Assembly: GCA_963824885.1 (NCBI GenBank)
Contig: CAWGQN010000005.1
Span: 124,001-188,000, forward strand
Direction: 5' to 3'
From: CAWGQN01 sp963824885
Lineage (GTDB): Bacteria > Actinomycetota > Actinomycetes > Actinomycetales > Microbacteriaceae
DNA length: 64,000 nt
How positions within the stretch are numbered: the stretch's first letter is position 1; the number at the start of each line of letters is the position of its first letter. Shown here in pieces: positions 17,901 to 26,890 of this stretch. The position numbers and the translations under genes were made by a program. The notes beneath the pieces were generated by a model. It saw nothing but the letters and a program-made list of their open reading frames with translations, was not told the origin of the DNA and ran no database searches.

Positions 17901-18642
17901 CGCGTATGCGTATTTTCTGTACGACGAAAACACGCCGCTGAGCGAGACGGCGCACGACCGGTTGTCAACGATCGCGGCGAACAACGATTTGGGGTCAGGC
18001 ATGCAAGTCGCCCTCAAGGACCTGGAAATTCGCGGAGCCGGCAACTTGTTGGGTGCCGAACAAGCGGGCCACATTGCCGGCGTGGGTTTTGATCTGTACT
18101 TAAGAATGATTGGCGAAGCGGTGAGCACTTTTCGCGGCGACGCTGTCGTCGGCCCCGCCGAGTTGCGTCTTGAATTGCCGGTCGACGCGCACATCCCTCA
18201 CGAGTATGTGGACAGCGAGCGCCTTCGGCTCGAGGCGTACCAAAAGCTCTCGGGAGCGTCCGCTCCCGCTGCGCGCGACGAACAGCTGGACCTCGTGGTT
18301 GATGAGCTGGTTGATCGGTACGGCGAGCTGCCCGAGCCCACTCGCAATTTGATTGCGGTGTCGCGCCTTCGACGTGTCGCGCACGCGGCGGGATTGACCG
18401 AGGTTGTCGCGATGGGACCGAACGTGCGCTTCGCGCCCGCGAACCTGGCCGATTCCATTCAGGCGCGCGTTCGACGCTTGTATCCGGGAGCGCGATACCT
18501 CGAGCAAAACGAGACCCTTGTCGTTCCCGTGACAACCGCGGCGAGGCAGAACGGCCCGTCGCGAGATGCGGCACTCATTACGTGGGTAGCGACGTTGCTT
18601 TCCGCAATCTTTGTTTCCGATAGTGACGCGACCGAAAACTGA
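14989..18642 (+). CDS. mfd: Transcription-repair coupling factor
   Basis: Removes stalled RNA polymerase at lesions and recruits UvrA. At 1217 residues it is full length. Domains in order: UvrB-like damage-recognition module (about 1-330), the RNAP-interaction CarD-like domain beginning DFVVHETHGIGRF (about 530), and the helicase module with Walker A GDVGFGKTE (about 690) and Walker B IIDEEQRFG (about 787). Further on come SATPIPRSL, the second helicase domain and a C-terminal TRCF domain. The last 65 bp overlap the 3' end of nhaA on the other strand. Confidence 0.96.
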   Translation: MILDGLVSALARVPTFDSALEFSSSDADFSLTRGLCAPLLAGLLKRESQNGRRRALFVITPTGREAESLRAALAAYAPSAQIVDFPAWETLPHERLSPSVEIVGRRLSALRHMRSWQDAAHGADESEATTHKHPLIVVASVRAALQPIADNLTDFEPIEITVGTSGFDLSAVAARLGDVGYARVDMVTRRGEYAVRGGILDVFPPIAEHPFRIDFFGDEVDQIRAFSVADQRSLPDAVTSVALSASRELLLTPAVRRRATHMQIEFPSLAGLLEKIAEGIPVEGMESLTPALVDALVPVSTYMPSHAAVAVVSPERVVSRAASLTETNREFLAAAWNAATAGSEAPIDLASGEFMTLDLLRSAVQQRASDAPEDHPWWTLSSFQSGPENPDPSSHRVPDQSRAIRVRAEAVPSFQGIPNGALEHVGALLRRGWTVAIVAEGHGTVERTAHVISESGWAARVVDVFPTSPDAGVAYIVQGFADHGFECEEAHLAVLNETEFYGRAAAYDSHRTSRLAVRRETVVDPLQLTSGDFVVHETHGIGRFVELTQRDVSSGGRSAVTTRREYLVIEYAPSKRGYPGDKLYVPTDQLDLLSRYVGGDAPGLSKMGGSDWAAAKGRARKAVRDIAVELVKLYSARTSSAGHAFSPDTPWQRELEDAFPFVETPDQLTTINEVNADMERPIPMDRLLSGDVGFGKTEVAVRAAFKAVQDGKQVAILVPTTLLVKQHVGTFNERFAGFPVRVRALSRFQSEREGRETISGVHDGTVDVVIGTHKLLAETIAFKDLGLVIIDEEQRFGVEHKDALKKLKTNVDVLAMSATPIPRSLEMAVTGIRELSTLATPPEDRHPILTFVGAHSDRQVTAAIRRELLREGQIFVVHNRVSSIGRVAAHIAELVPEARVAVAHGQLPEQVLEAVVVDFWERKFDVLVSTTIIETGLDIANANTIIVDRADKFGLTQLHQLRGRVGRGRERAYAYFLYDENTPLSETAHDRLSTIAANNDLGSGMQVALKDLEIRGAGNLLGAEQAGHIAGVGFDLYLRMIGEAVSTFRGDAVVGPAELRLELPVDAHIPHEYVDSERLRLEAYQKLSGASAPAARDEQLDLVVDELVDRYGELPEPTRNLIAVSRLRRVAHAAGLTEVVAMGPNVRFAPANLADSIQARVRRLYPGARYLEQNETLVVPVTTAARQNGPSRDAALITWVATLLSAIFVSDSDATEN

Positions 18643-19789
18643 CGAGGACCGCCGACAGGACAATTGCGATTCCCGAGCCACCGAGAACCGCGAGGGTCCC
18701 CTCGTCGACAGTCTCCGGTTTCGACCCAAACGCGAGAGCGTTCATGAGGAGCGAGACCGTGAATCCGATTCCACCGAGCGCGCCGATGACGACCGTGTCG
18801 GCGAACTCGAGCGACGGCTTGTCTTTGCGGCGCGCAACGTGCCCGCTGACTACGCCCGCAATTCCAATTCCGATCATCTTGCCGACCGGAAGCGCGACAA
18901 GAATGGCCCAAAACGCGGGACTGAGGTTTTCGAGCCTGACCGTTGGTATTCGCACCATTGCCGCGGTGAGAGCGAAAAGCGGAAGGACAACACCGCTCGA
19001 GAAGGGCTCGAGAATGTGCGCCGAGCGACCCCCGGGCCGCCGCGATGCCGCGAGTCCGAGAGCGACGCCCGCGATTGTCGGGTGCACGCCCGATTGGTAG
19101 GTGAAATACCACGTGAGGGCGGCCAAAACGACGAGTGCGGTGACAATGGGCCATTGGGCCCGCCGATTGAGGAGCCACGGTGATCGCGGCCTCAGGATGC
19201 GGCTGACCAGACCAAACGCCACGGTCGAGAGGCCGGCAACGCCGATAAAAGCGGTGTGCGCGTTGCCCGTGAAGAAGACGGCAATCAGGAGAATCGCGAC
19301 GAGGTCGTCGAGAACCGCGAGCGCGAGCAAAAATACCCGAACACGGTTGGGGATCGCCCGACCAAAGACGGCCAAAACGCCGAGTGCGAACGCAATGTCC
19401 GTCGCCGTTGGAATTGGCCAGCCTTGAGCAAGCCCCGCGGGGGCAGCGATCACCAAATAAATCGCCGCGGGTACGATCACGCCGCCGAGTGCGGCAATTG
19501 CCGGAAGCAGTGCCCCGCTCGCCGAGTTAAGTTCGCCAATCACGAGTTCGCGTTTGAGTTCGACCGCGACGATGAAAAAGAACACCGCGAGTAGGCCATC
19601 GGAAATCCAGTGATTTGCGGTCAGGTCAAGTCCGAGCGCAGGAATTCCCACGTGGTCATTCAACGCGGCGATGACGCTCGGCCCACTCGCGGAGTTCGCG
19701 ATGAGAAGGCCCGCGAGAGCACCAACTAAAAGAAGGACCGCCGCATTACGCTCAGAACGCACAAAGTGCACGGTGCGAGATAAGAGCAT
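18578..19789 (-). CDS. nhaA: Na+/H+ antiporter NhaA
   Basis: Exchanges internal Na+ for external protons across the membrane. The 403 residues contain about 11-12 hydrophobic segments and the NhaA hallmarks: FFFIVAVELKRELVIGEL, PTATDIAFALGVL and the ion-binding Asp pair in LAVLDDLVAIL. The frame is open to 19954, but the ATG at 19789 has an AAAGGGA ribosome-binding site and gives the usual N-terminus. It converges on mfd with a 65-bp coding overlap. It appears monocistronic. Confidence 0.95.
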   Translation of the reverse strand: MLLSRTVHFVRSERNAAVLLLVGALAGLLIANSASGPSVIAALNDHVGIPALGLDLTANHWISDGLLAVFFFIVAVELKRELVIGELNSASGALLPAIAALGGVIVPAAIYLVIAAPAGLAQGWPIPTATDIAFALGVLAVFGRAIPNRVRVFLLALAVLDDLVAILLIAVFFTGNAHTAFIGVAGLSTVAFGLVSRILRPRSPWLLNRRAQWPIVTALVVLAALTWYFTYQSGVHPTIAGVALGLAASRRPGGRSAHILEPFSSGVVLPLFALTAAMVRIPTVRLENLSPAFWAILVALPVGKMIGIGIAGVVSGHVARRKDKPSLEFADTVVIGALGGIGFTVSLLMNALAFGSKPETVDEGTLAVLGGSGIAIVLSAVLVSFRSRHYRKQRLRKATSLPT

Positions 19790-20028
19790 GAGAGTTCCCT
19801 TTTTGGGTGGCGTCGACGGTCGATCTCGCGAAAGCGAGAGTATTCTGCGGGCATTTAATCGCTGTCGCAGGCCGACCAGGCTTCCCGGCTCTCCGCTTGA
19901 AATTCTAGCGTCTTGTTGATCCGGCGCCCGCGGGCGTGTCGGCTTAACTAACACGGCGACGATTGGCTGCTTTTGCCCCGTGATCGCGCCTCGCCTTTCG
20001 AGCGGGCCCGCGTGCCAGACTGGGAGGC

Positions 20029-21342
20029 ATGGCCGTTCCGATCACACCACCGCGCGGCATGCGCGATTTTCTTCCGATAGAGAAAGCTCGTCGAGAACAC
20101 GCCCTCGCCATTATTCGCCGCGTGTATGGCGCTCACGGTTTCGATGAAATCGAAACTCCCGCGATGGACGACATCGACAGACTTCACTCGGGACTCGGCG
20201 GAGACAATGAGAAACTCGGGTTTTCGGTGCTCAAACGCGGGCTGAACCCCGCCGAACTCGCGACCGAAGTCGCGGCGAAGGGCGTCGAAGCCCTGTGCGA
20301 CTTGGGCATGCGATTCGACCTCACGGTTCCTCTCGCTCGTTTTTATGCGACCTACCGCGGCGAGCTTCCGCCGGTATTTCGTTCGCTTCAGGTTGGCCCG
20401 GTGTGGCGCGCCGAGCGCCCCCAAAAAGGCCGATATCGCCAGTTTGTTCAGTGCGACATCGATATTGTCGGTGAGGAGAGTCACCTTGCCGAATCAGAAT
20501 TGATTGCCGCGACGGCACACGTCCTTGACGCTCTCGGCCTTGCCGATTGCACAATTCGCCTCAACCACCGACGCATCCTCGAGAGCCTGCTCACGTATTG
20601 CGGGTTCGGAACCGAACGCTTCCCGTCGGCACTGATCTCGATTGACAAACTCGAAAAGATTGGTTCTCACGGCGTTGTCGCCGAGCTGAGCGAGTTCGGT
20701 CCCGACGCGGCGGCGGTTCTCGGAGGCGTTCTCGAGTCGTTCGAATCGAGACGGTCCGACGGAGGTGTCGGGTTAAGTGTCGACGAAATCACGCGGCTCT
20801 TGCCCGACGGAATCGATTCCGACGCGATTGCATCTCTTGAATCTCTCGCGCACGCGCTACCACCTCTCCCCAAAGAGGTGCGAACGCGGTTCGATCCGAC
20901 CCTTGTTCGAGGGATGGGGTATTACACGGGTCTCGTCTTTGAAATCGCGCATCCCGCATCGGGGGGATCGCTCGGCGGAGGAGGACGATACGACGGAATG
21001 ATTGGGCGGCTCGGAGGGCACGACGTGCCTGCGACCGGCTTTTCGATTGGGTTCGAGCGAATCATTGACCTCGTCAACGTCGGCCGCGCCGAGCGGCCAG
21101 GAGCCATCGTCTTAGTCCACGGTGCTTTTGCCGAGCACCCCGACGACGGTCTCACGGTGGCGCAATTGCTCGCTATCAAGTCGGCGTTGGTGGTCGCGGG
21201 CAATCGCGTGCGGATCGAGCGCAACCGAAAAAACCTCACCGGGCTCCTGAATCGTGCGGCGGCCGATGGATTTTCCCGTTACGCGCAAGTGACCGGGGCC
21301 ACGATGTCGGTCGACGATCTTGCTTTCAAGACTTTCACATAA
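20029..21342 (+). CDS. hisS: Histidyl-tRNA synthetase
   Basis: Class II synthetase charging tRNA-His. It has 437 residues, with PPRGMRDFLP at the start (motif 1 region), motif 2 in GPVWRAERPQKGRYRQFVQCDID, the His-specific segment LVRGMGYYTGLVFE (usually RGLDYYTG) and GGGGRYDGMIGRLGG. Motif 3 is GFSIGFERI. A strong GGGAGG precedes the ATG. An anticodon-binding domain makes up the last 90 or so residues. Confidence 0.94.
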   Translation: MAVPITPPRGMRDFLPIEKARREHALAIIRRVYGAHGFDEIETPAMDDIDRLHSGLGGDNEKLGFSVLKRGLNPAELATEVAAKGVEALCDLGMRFDLTVPLARFYATYRGELPPVFRSLQVGPVWRAERPQKGRYRQFVQCDIDIVGEESHLAESELIAATAHVLDALGLADCTIRLNHRRILESLLTYCGFGTERFPSALISIDKLEKIGSHGVVAELSEFGPDAAAVLGGVLESFESRRSDGGVGLSVDEITRLLPDGIDSDAIASLESLAHALPPLPKEVRTRFDPTLVRGMGYYTGLVFEIAHPASGGSLGGGGRYDGMIGRLGGHDVPATGFSIGFERIIDLVNVGRAERPGAIVLVHGAFAEHPDDGLTVAQLLAIKSALVVAGNRVRIERNRKNLTGLLNRAAADGFSRYAQVTGATMSVDDLAFKTFT

Positions 21343-21415
21343 TTCGGCGCGCGTGCGTCAGTAAAATGGCCTCTTAAGTCGTTCGCCGAGCTGATTCATT
21401 CACGAGGAGACAAGT

Positions 21416-22696
21416 GTGGCAGTCGTAGAGACCATTCGTGCTCGCGAAATTCTCGACTCGCGCGGAAACCCCACAGTCGAGGTCGAGGTGCACCTCGACG
21501 AAGGATCAATCGGCGTCGCGGGTGTTCCTTCTGGTGCCTCGACCGGGGCGTTCGAAGCCTACGAATTGCGTGACGGAGACGCGAATCGCTTTCACGGCAA
21601 AGGAGTGCTCAATGCCGTTGATTTCGTCCGAAGCGAATTAGGTCCGACGATCCGGGGACTCGACGCCGCGCATCAGCGCCACATTGACGCGGCGCTCATT
21701 GAGTGTGACGGTACCCCGAACAAGAGCCGCGTGGGAGCCAACGCGATTTTGGGGGTGAGCCTCGCAGTTGCTCGAGCGGCCTCGGTATCTGCCAACGTGC
21801 CCCTGTTCCGCTTCCTCGGCGGCCTCGAGGCCAGCACGCTTCCCGTGCCTCTCATGAATATTCTCAATGGCGGGGCGCACGCCGACACGGGCGTCGATAT
21901 TCAAGAGTTCATGGTCGTTCCCCTCGGTGCCGAGAGCAATCGCGAGGCACTACGGTGGGGAACCGAAACGTACCACTCACTAAAATCGCTCCTCAAAGAA
22001 AAGGGGTTGTGGACCGGTTTGGGAGACGAAGGCGGGTTCGCTCCCGAGCTTGCCCACAATCGTTCCGCGCTCGAACTCCTCGTCTCCGCAATTGAAAACG
22101 CGGGATTGACGCCGGGTCGCGATATTGCACTCGCGCTCGATGTCGCGGCGACCGAGTTCTTCTCGGCGGGACGCTATCGCTTTGAGGGCGCCACGGTGGG
22201 CGCCGCCGACCTCATCTCGTATTACTCCGACCTCATCGCCGATTTTCCGCTCGTGTCGATTGAAGATCCGTTGGCCGAGGACGATTGGAGCGGGTGGGCC
22301 GATCTCACGTCGGAGCTCGGCAACGCGACTCAAATTGTTGGTGACGACCTCTTTGTCACGAATCCCGAGCGCTTGAAGCGCGGCATTGACGCGAACGTGG
22401 CGAATGCCATTCTCGTCAAGGTCAATCAAATTGGCACGTTGACCGAAACGCTCGACGCGGTGTCGCTTGCGCAACAAAGCGGGTACTCTGCCATCCTGTC
22501 TCACCGCTCGGGTGAAACAGAAGACACGACAATCGCCGACCTCGCGGTCGCAACCAACGCGGGTCAAATCAAGACCGGAGCGCCTGCGCGCGGCGAAAGA
22601 GTCGCGAAGTACAATCGATTGCTGAGGATCGAAGACGAGCTCGCCGACTCGGCCGAATTCGCCGGTCCCGGCGCGTTTCCTCGATTCACATCCTGA
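21416..22696 (+). CDS. eno: Enolase
   Basis: Interconverts 2-phosphoglycerate and phosphoenolpyruvate in glycolysis. The protein has 426 residues with AREILDSRGNPTVEVEV, SGASTGAFEAYELRDGD, GDEGGFAPEL, SIEDPLAEDDW, VGDDLFVTN, and the catalytic loop LSHRSGETEDTTIADL. The GTG start follows CGAGGAGACA. A TAAAAT hexamer at 21362-21367 is a likely -10 promoter element about 50 bp upstream. Confidence 0.97.
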   Translation: MAVVETIRAREILDSRGNPTVEVEVHLDEGSIGVAGVPSGASTGAFEAYELRDGDANRFHGKGVLNAVDFVRSELGPTIRGLDAAHQRHIDAALIECDGTPNKSRVGANAILGVSLAVARAASVSANVPLFRFLGGLEASTLPVPLMNILNGGAHADTGVDIQEFMVVPLGAESNREALRWGTETYHSLKSLLKEKGLWTGLGDEGGFAPELAHNRSALELLVSAIENAGLTPGRDIALALDVAATEFFSAGRYRFEGATVGAADLISYYSDLIADFPLVSIEDPLAEDDWSGWADLTSELGNATQIVGDDLFVTNPERLKRGIDANVANAILVKVNQIGTLTETLDAVSLAQQSGYSAILSHRSGETEDTTIADLAVATNAGQIKTGAPARGERVAKYNRLLRIEDELADSAEFAGPGAFPRFTS

Positions 22697-22759
22697 CCCG
22701 CTCAATCGAGGCGGCACCCGAGCGAGGGAAGCCGCCCGCGACGATTCAAGGGAGTCCGT

Positions 22760-23260
22760 GTGGTTGCATCCCGGAGTGGGGCGACGGAGAGCGTGAGAGG
22801 CGCCGCGCGCGAGCCAGAGGTTGTGCATCCTCGGCGAGTGCGCTTTTCGGCGGTGGGAATTCTCGTCATTGTGCTCTTATTTTTTTCTATCGCAACCCTC
22901 GCGCCCAACTTTCGGTTGTTTCTTGAACAGCGGCAACAAATCGCGGACGTCGAGTCGGCCGTCGCGGCGCAAAAGAATCAGGTTGACTCACTCTCGTCGG
23001 AGCGAGCCCGGTGGAACGATCCCGCGTATGTTCGTGCACAGGCTCGTGATCGCCTGTATTACGTCATGCCGGGAGAGGTCAGCTATTTGATCGTCGATGA
23101 TATTCAGCCCGGAGGACAACCGAGCCAGCCCGTGAGCGACACGATCCAGCCCACGCACGTCGATTGGCTTCACTCGCTTTTTGGTTCACTCGTGCTGTCG
23201 GGCGTGACGGCCAAAACGCCCGACGAATTGCAAGCGGGTACGAGTGGCCACGCGCGGTGA
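22760..23260 (+). CDS. ftsB: Septum formation initiator FtsB/DivIC
   Basis: A 166-residue bitopic membrane protein of the divisome core. It has a cytoplasmic N-terminus of about 28 residues and one transmembrane helix (about 32-48). A coiled coil follows (LEQRQQIADVESAVAAQKNQ, about 55-80), then the conserved WNDPAYVRAQARDRLYYVMPGE. The position between eno and the DUF501 gene is the standard actinobacterial location. The tail after about 115 is Pro/Gln-rich and variable. Confidence 0.93.
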   Translation: MVASRSGATESVRGAAREPEVVHPRRVRFSAVGILVIVLLFFSIATLAPNFRLFLEQRQQIADVESAVAAQKNQVDSLSSERARWNDPAYVRAQARDRLYYVMPGEVSYLIVDDIQPGGQPSQPVSDTIQPTHVDWLHSLFGSLVLSGVTAKTPDELQAGTSGHAR

Positions 23261-23285
23261 CCGTTCCCGAACCACAGCACGCGCA

Positions 23286-23819
23286 ATGACGACGTTCCCG
23301 TTTGATCCCGTAACCGAGGAAGACACGTTCGCGGTTTCAGTTCAGCTCGGGCGGCCCGCGAGAAACGTGATCGGTATCGCGGCGCGTTGCGAGTGCGGCG
23401 CACCGACCGTCGTGGCCACCTCGCCCCGATTAGAAACGGGGGAGCCATTTCCGACCCTCTACTACTTGTGCCATCCTGCCGCGAGAGCGTCGGTCTCGCG
23501 ACTCGAGGCGGCGCACGTTATGACGGAGCTGGTCAAGCGGTTGAGCGCGGACCCGGCCCTGCGCGACGCATACGCGAGAGCGCATCGTTTGTACCTCGCA
23601 GACCGCACACGCATCGACGCCGTGCCGGAAATCGCCCACGTTTCTGCCGGTGGAATGCCAACGAGGATAAAGTGCCTTCACGCGCTCGTGGCACACGCGC
23701 TCGCGGCCGGTCGTGGAGTCAATCCCGTTGGGGACCTCGCGCTCGAGCGCGCGGACTGGTCTCCGCTTGTGTGCGTGTGCGATCACGGAGCCGACAAGAA
23801 CGAGCCGGGAAGACCGTGA
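23286..23819 (+). CDS. DUF501 family protein
   Basis: An uncharacterised actinobacterial family nearly always found after ftsB. The protein has 176 residues from the ATG at 23286; a GTG at 23244 would overlap ftsB. Conserved features are GRPARNVIGIAARCECGAP, PTLYYLCHP, the central MPTRIKCLHALVAHALA and the C-terminal CVCDHG. The cysteines (in RCECG, YLCHP, KCLH, VCVCD) suggest metal or cluster binding, but no function is established. Its stop overlaps the next gene by 4 bp. Confidence 0.9.
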   Translation: MTTFPFDPVTEEDTFAVSVQLGRPARNVIGIAARCECGAPTVVATSPRLETGEPFPTLYYLCHPAARASVSRLEAAHVMTELVKRLSADPALRDAYARAHRLYLADRTRIDAVPEIAHVSAGGMPTRIKCLHALVAHALAAGRGVNPVGDLALERADWSPLVCVCDHGADKNEPGRP

Positions 23820-25144
23820 CGGCGGGATTTCGGCGGTGGTTCGTCGCCGCGCTCGCGTGTGCGTGGGTCATTCTCGTTGGGCCTACTACTCCGGGTGTCG
23901 CACAACCGAGTGACGCGCGCGGCGCGGGAGTGCGGTCGACCACGTCGTCTTTGCCCGCGTTTGCGCTTCGCACGGAATCGGTGCGTGACCTCGAGTACTG
24001 GCTGAATGACTACGGGTTCACCGAGGCCTGGAAGACGACCCGCGGTGCGGGGATCACAATTGCCGTTATCGATACGGGCGTTGATGGGACCGTGCCCGAC
24101 CTCTCTGGAGCGGTCACGGGAGGCGCCGATGTGAGCGGACTCGGCGCACCAGATGGCCAACGCCCCGTGGGGGCCAATAGCGAGCACGGTACGTTGGTCA
24201 GCTCTCTCATCGCGGGGCGTGGTCGAGGCTCCGACACGGGAGTCCTCGGGGCGGCCCCCGAGGCGTCCTTGCTGTCCATTTCGGTTGCCCTCGGAGGAGA
24301 TGCGGGCGCCGTCAACACCGACGACCAAATCGCCGAAGCCGTCCGCTGGGCAGTCGACAACGGCGCAAGCGTCATTAACATGTCACTCACGCGCAATAGT
24401 CTTCAGTGGCCGACGAGCTGGGATGAGGCATTCACGTACGCGTTTGACCACGATGTCGTCGTCGTGGCCGCCGCGGGCAATCGGGGCAGTGGGACCGCGG
24501 AAGTTGGCGCGCCCGCAACGATTCCGGGAGTCTTGGCGGTTGCGGGCGTCAGCAGAAAAGGGCAGGCTAGTCGAAATGCGTCCTCGCAAGGCATAACCAT
24601 CGGCGTCTCTGCCCCGAGCGAACAGCTCGTTGGCGCGCTCCCCGGCGGCGACTACGCGACCTGGGCGGGCACGAGTGGTGCCGCGCCAATTGTGTCAGGT
24701 CTGGTTGCCCTCGTTCGCGCCGCACATCCTGAACTCGGCGCGGCAAACGTCATTAATCGCGTTATTTCGACCGCGTCTCCCAAGGGTGAGACCCACCCCA
24801 GCCCAATCTATGGTTTTGGACTCATCGATGCGCGCGCGGCGGTCTCCGATTCCGTGGCACTCGTCGCGGCAAATCCGCTCGGTGACCTCAACGAGTGGAT
24901 TCGGCTCCATCGGCGCGGAGAAAGTGCACCGCTCCCGTCGGATCCGCCGAGAGCGCGAGCAGCGCCACCGATTCTGCTGCCGCGCGAAGGAAATTCGGGT
25001 CGATTCGACGCACTTATTCCGAGCACGCAGTTTCTCACGAGCGTCGGGCTTCCGCTCGCGCTTGTGCTCGGATTCGCTACGCTGGTTTCGCTCGGTGTCG
25101 CGGCGGCTACTCGCCATTTCAAACGTCTCCTTCGCAAGGAGTAG
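23816..25144 (+). CDS. Membrane-anchored subtilisin-like serine protease (mycosin-like)
   Basis: An S8 family protease of 442 residues, exported and anchored. The N-terminal signal is about residues 8-30. The catalytic triad is visible: Asp86 in VIDTGVDG, His124 in EHGTLVSSLIAG, and Ser about 287 in GTSGAAPIVSG, with the oxyanion Asn in AAAGNRGSG. A single transmembrane helix near residues 412-432 and a basic tail (HFKRLLRKE) end the protein. The architecture resembles type VII secretion mycosins, but no ESX genes lie nearby, so a general envelope protease is equally likely. The GTG overlaps the DUF501 stop. Confidence 0.9.
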   Translation: MTAGFRRWFVAALACAWVILVGPTTPGVAQPSDARGAGVRSTTSSLPAFALRTESVRDLEYWLNDYGFTEAWKTTRGAGITIAVIDTGVDGTVPDLSGAVTGGADVSGLGAPDGQRPVGANSEHGTLVSSLIAGRGRGSDTGVLGAAPEASLLSISVALGGDAGAVNTDDQIAEAVRWAVDNGASVINMSLTRNSLQWPTSWDEAFTYAFDHDVVVVAAAGNRGSGTAEVGAPATIPGVLAVAGVSRKGQASRNASSQGITIGVSAPSEQLVGALPGGDYATWAGTSGAAPIVSGLVALVRAAHPELGAANVINRVISTASPKGETHPSPIYGFGLIDARAAVSDSVALVAANPLGDLNEWIRLHRRGESAPLPSDPPRARAAPPILLPREGNSGRFDALIPSTQFLTSVGLPLALVLGFATLVSLGVAAATRHFKRLLRKE

Positions 25145-25185
25145 ATTTGTCCGCGCAGCATCCTCTGATCAAGGAGACGTGAACG

Positions 25186-26589
25186 TTGCCAAAAATCCTC
25201 ATTATCGGCGGTGGATACGCTGGTTTCTATACGGCGTGGAAGCTCGAGAAATGGCTGGCCAAGGGCGAAGCAGACGTTACGATTGTCGACCCGCTCCCCT
25301 ATATGACGTATCAGCCTTTTCTTCCCGAGGTTGCGGCCGGTTCTATTGAGCCGCGTCACGCCGTCATTTCGCAGCGTCGCCATCTCAAGCGCACTCGAGT
25401 GATAACGGCGAAGGTAACGAAAATCGATCATGATTCGAAAATGGCGACGGTTACCGGCGAAGCGGGGGAGTCGACCCAATTAGACTACGACGTTGTCGTC
25501 GTCACGGCGGGAGGCGTATCACGCACGTTTCCCATTCCGGGGGTCGCAGACGAGGCAATCGGACTGAAGACCATAGAAGAAGCGGCGGCCATTCGTGATC
25601 GCGTTGTCGCGAACTTTGACGCGGCCGCACTCGTGCCGCGCGGACCCCGGCGCGACCGTCTTTTAACGGTCGTCGTCGTCGGGGCGGGATTTGCCGGCGT
25701 CGAAATTTTCGCTGAGCTGCGGTCGTTCGCGAGTTCTTTGCTCAAGAAATACCCCGAGCTGTCATTCGATGACACCCATTTTCACCTCATTGAGGCGACC
25801 GGGCGCATTATGCCCGAAGTGTCGCTTCCGACGAGCCGGTGGGTCATCAATAACCTTGCCCGGCGGGGTGGTGAAGTTCATCTTGATACCCAATTGATGT
25901 CGGCGGTCGGCGGTATCGTCGAGCTTTCGACGGGCGAATCGTTCGAGTCGGACACGATTGTGTGGACTGCCGGCGTCATGGCGAGTCCCATGCTGAAAGA
26001 CACTGACTTACCAATTGATGATCGAGGTCGGCTCCGCGTCGGGTCCGACCTGCAAGTCATTGGCGAGAGTGGCACGGCAATGGGGGGCGCGTGGGGTGCG
26101 GGCGACGTTGCCGCCGTTCCCGATGTCACGGGGGGTGGAATTGGCGGATTCTGTGTGCCAAACGCCCAACACGCCGTGCGCCAGGGAAAGCTATTGGCGA
26201 AGAATATTGTTGCCGTCCTTCGAGGAGAGTCTCCGGTTGGCTACGAGCACAAGAACCTGGGTGCGGTCGCGGGTCTTGGAATTGGCGTGGGCGTCTTCCA
26301 ATCGGGAAGACTCGCGATTTTGGGCCTTCCGGCGTGGTTCGTGCACCGCGGGTATCACGGTCTTGCGATTCCGACGTGGGAACGAAAGTGGCGCGTCGTG
26401 GGCGACTGGTGGGCTAGTTTTTGGCTCGGTCGTGACATTGTTTCGCTCGGAGCGCGAGAAAATCCTCGCGCCTCATTTGAAGAATTTGCGCTGCGGCCCC
26501 GCTTACGAATCGAGTCGGGGCCGCCTCCCGCGAGGGGCGCCTCGGTCGAGAGCGAATCGGCGGCCCGCGCGTCCGCGTCGAAGTCGTAG
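25186..26589 (+). CDS. ndh: Type II NADH dehydrogenase
   Basis: A membrane-associated flavoenzyme passing electrons from NADH to the quinone pool without proton pumping. It has 467 residues with two Rossmann dinucleotide folds: ILIIGGGYAGFYTAWKLE (FAD, N-terminus) and VVVVGAGFAGVEIFAEL (NADH, about 162). FAD contacts are WGAGDVAAVPD and PNAQHAVRQGK. The start is TTG at 25186, preceded by AAGGAGACG. The C-terminal 40 residues are Ser/Ala/Glu-rich and variable. Confidence 0.93.
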   Translation: MPKILIIGGGYAGFYTAWKLEKWLAKGEADVTIVDPLPYMTYQPFLPEVAAGSIEPRHAVISQRRHLKRTRVITAKVTKIDHDSKMATVTGEAGESTQLDYDVVVVTAGGVSRTFPIPGVADEAIGLKTIEEAAAIRDRVVANFDAAALVPRGPRRDRLLTVVVVGAGFAGVEIFAELRSFASSLLKKYPELSFDDTHFHLIEATGRIMPEVSLPTSRWVINNLARRGGEVHLDTQLMSAVGGIVELSTGESFESDTIVWTAGVMASPMLKDTDLPIDDRGRLRVGSDLQVIGESGTAMGGAWGAGDVAAVPDVTGGGIGGFCVPNAQHAVRQGKLLAKNIVAVLRGESPVGYEHKNLGAVAGLGIGVGVFQSGRLAILGLPAWFVHRGYHGLAIPTWERKWRVVGDWWASFWLGRDIVSLGARENPRASFEEFALRPRLRIESGPPPARGASVESESAARASASKS

Positions 26590-26643
26590 TGGACCTCGAG
26601 CGTTCTCCGCAACGGACGCAATTTCGGTAACATCGTCGGGCGG

Positions 26644-26717
26644 GCCCTCATAGCCCAATTGGCAGAGGCAAACGACTTAAAATCGTTCCAGTGTGGGTTC
26701 GAGTCCCACTGGGGGCA
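26644..26717 (+). tRNA. tRNA-Leu(TAA) with a short variable loop
   Basis: A 74-nt cloverleaf. The acceptor GCCCTCA pairs with TGGGGGC, the D arm is GCC/GGC, and the anticodon stem AACGA/TCGTT carries loop CTTAAAA with anticodon TAA at 26678-26680. The variable loop is only CCAGT (26688-26692), and the T arm GTGGG/CCCAC has loop TTCGAGT. The discriminator is A26717, as leucine tRNAs use. Leu tRNAs are normally class II with a long variable arm, so this shape is unusual. Accessory genes start immediately downstream on the other strand. Confidence 0.88.
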
Positions 26718-26890
26718 CCCCGTCAACCTACCAAAACCATTGGAATTCCGGGGAAAATGGCAGGATTTCCGCGGGAGATCGGTACTCCATTATCGAGAGA
26801 AATCTGCTCAACTCGCTATTTACTCGCTGTTTTGCCCCGCAACTTTTCTAACGCCTCCGTCGCATCGGGTCCCTCAGCCGTCCCCAAAGC

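Noticed and set aside
23387..23816. Long N-terminal extension of the subtilisin frame across the DUF501 gene
   Set aside because: It would overlap a conserved gene in another frame and bury the signal peptide; the GTG at 23816 gives a normal exported N-terminus and a 4-bp overlap.
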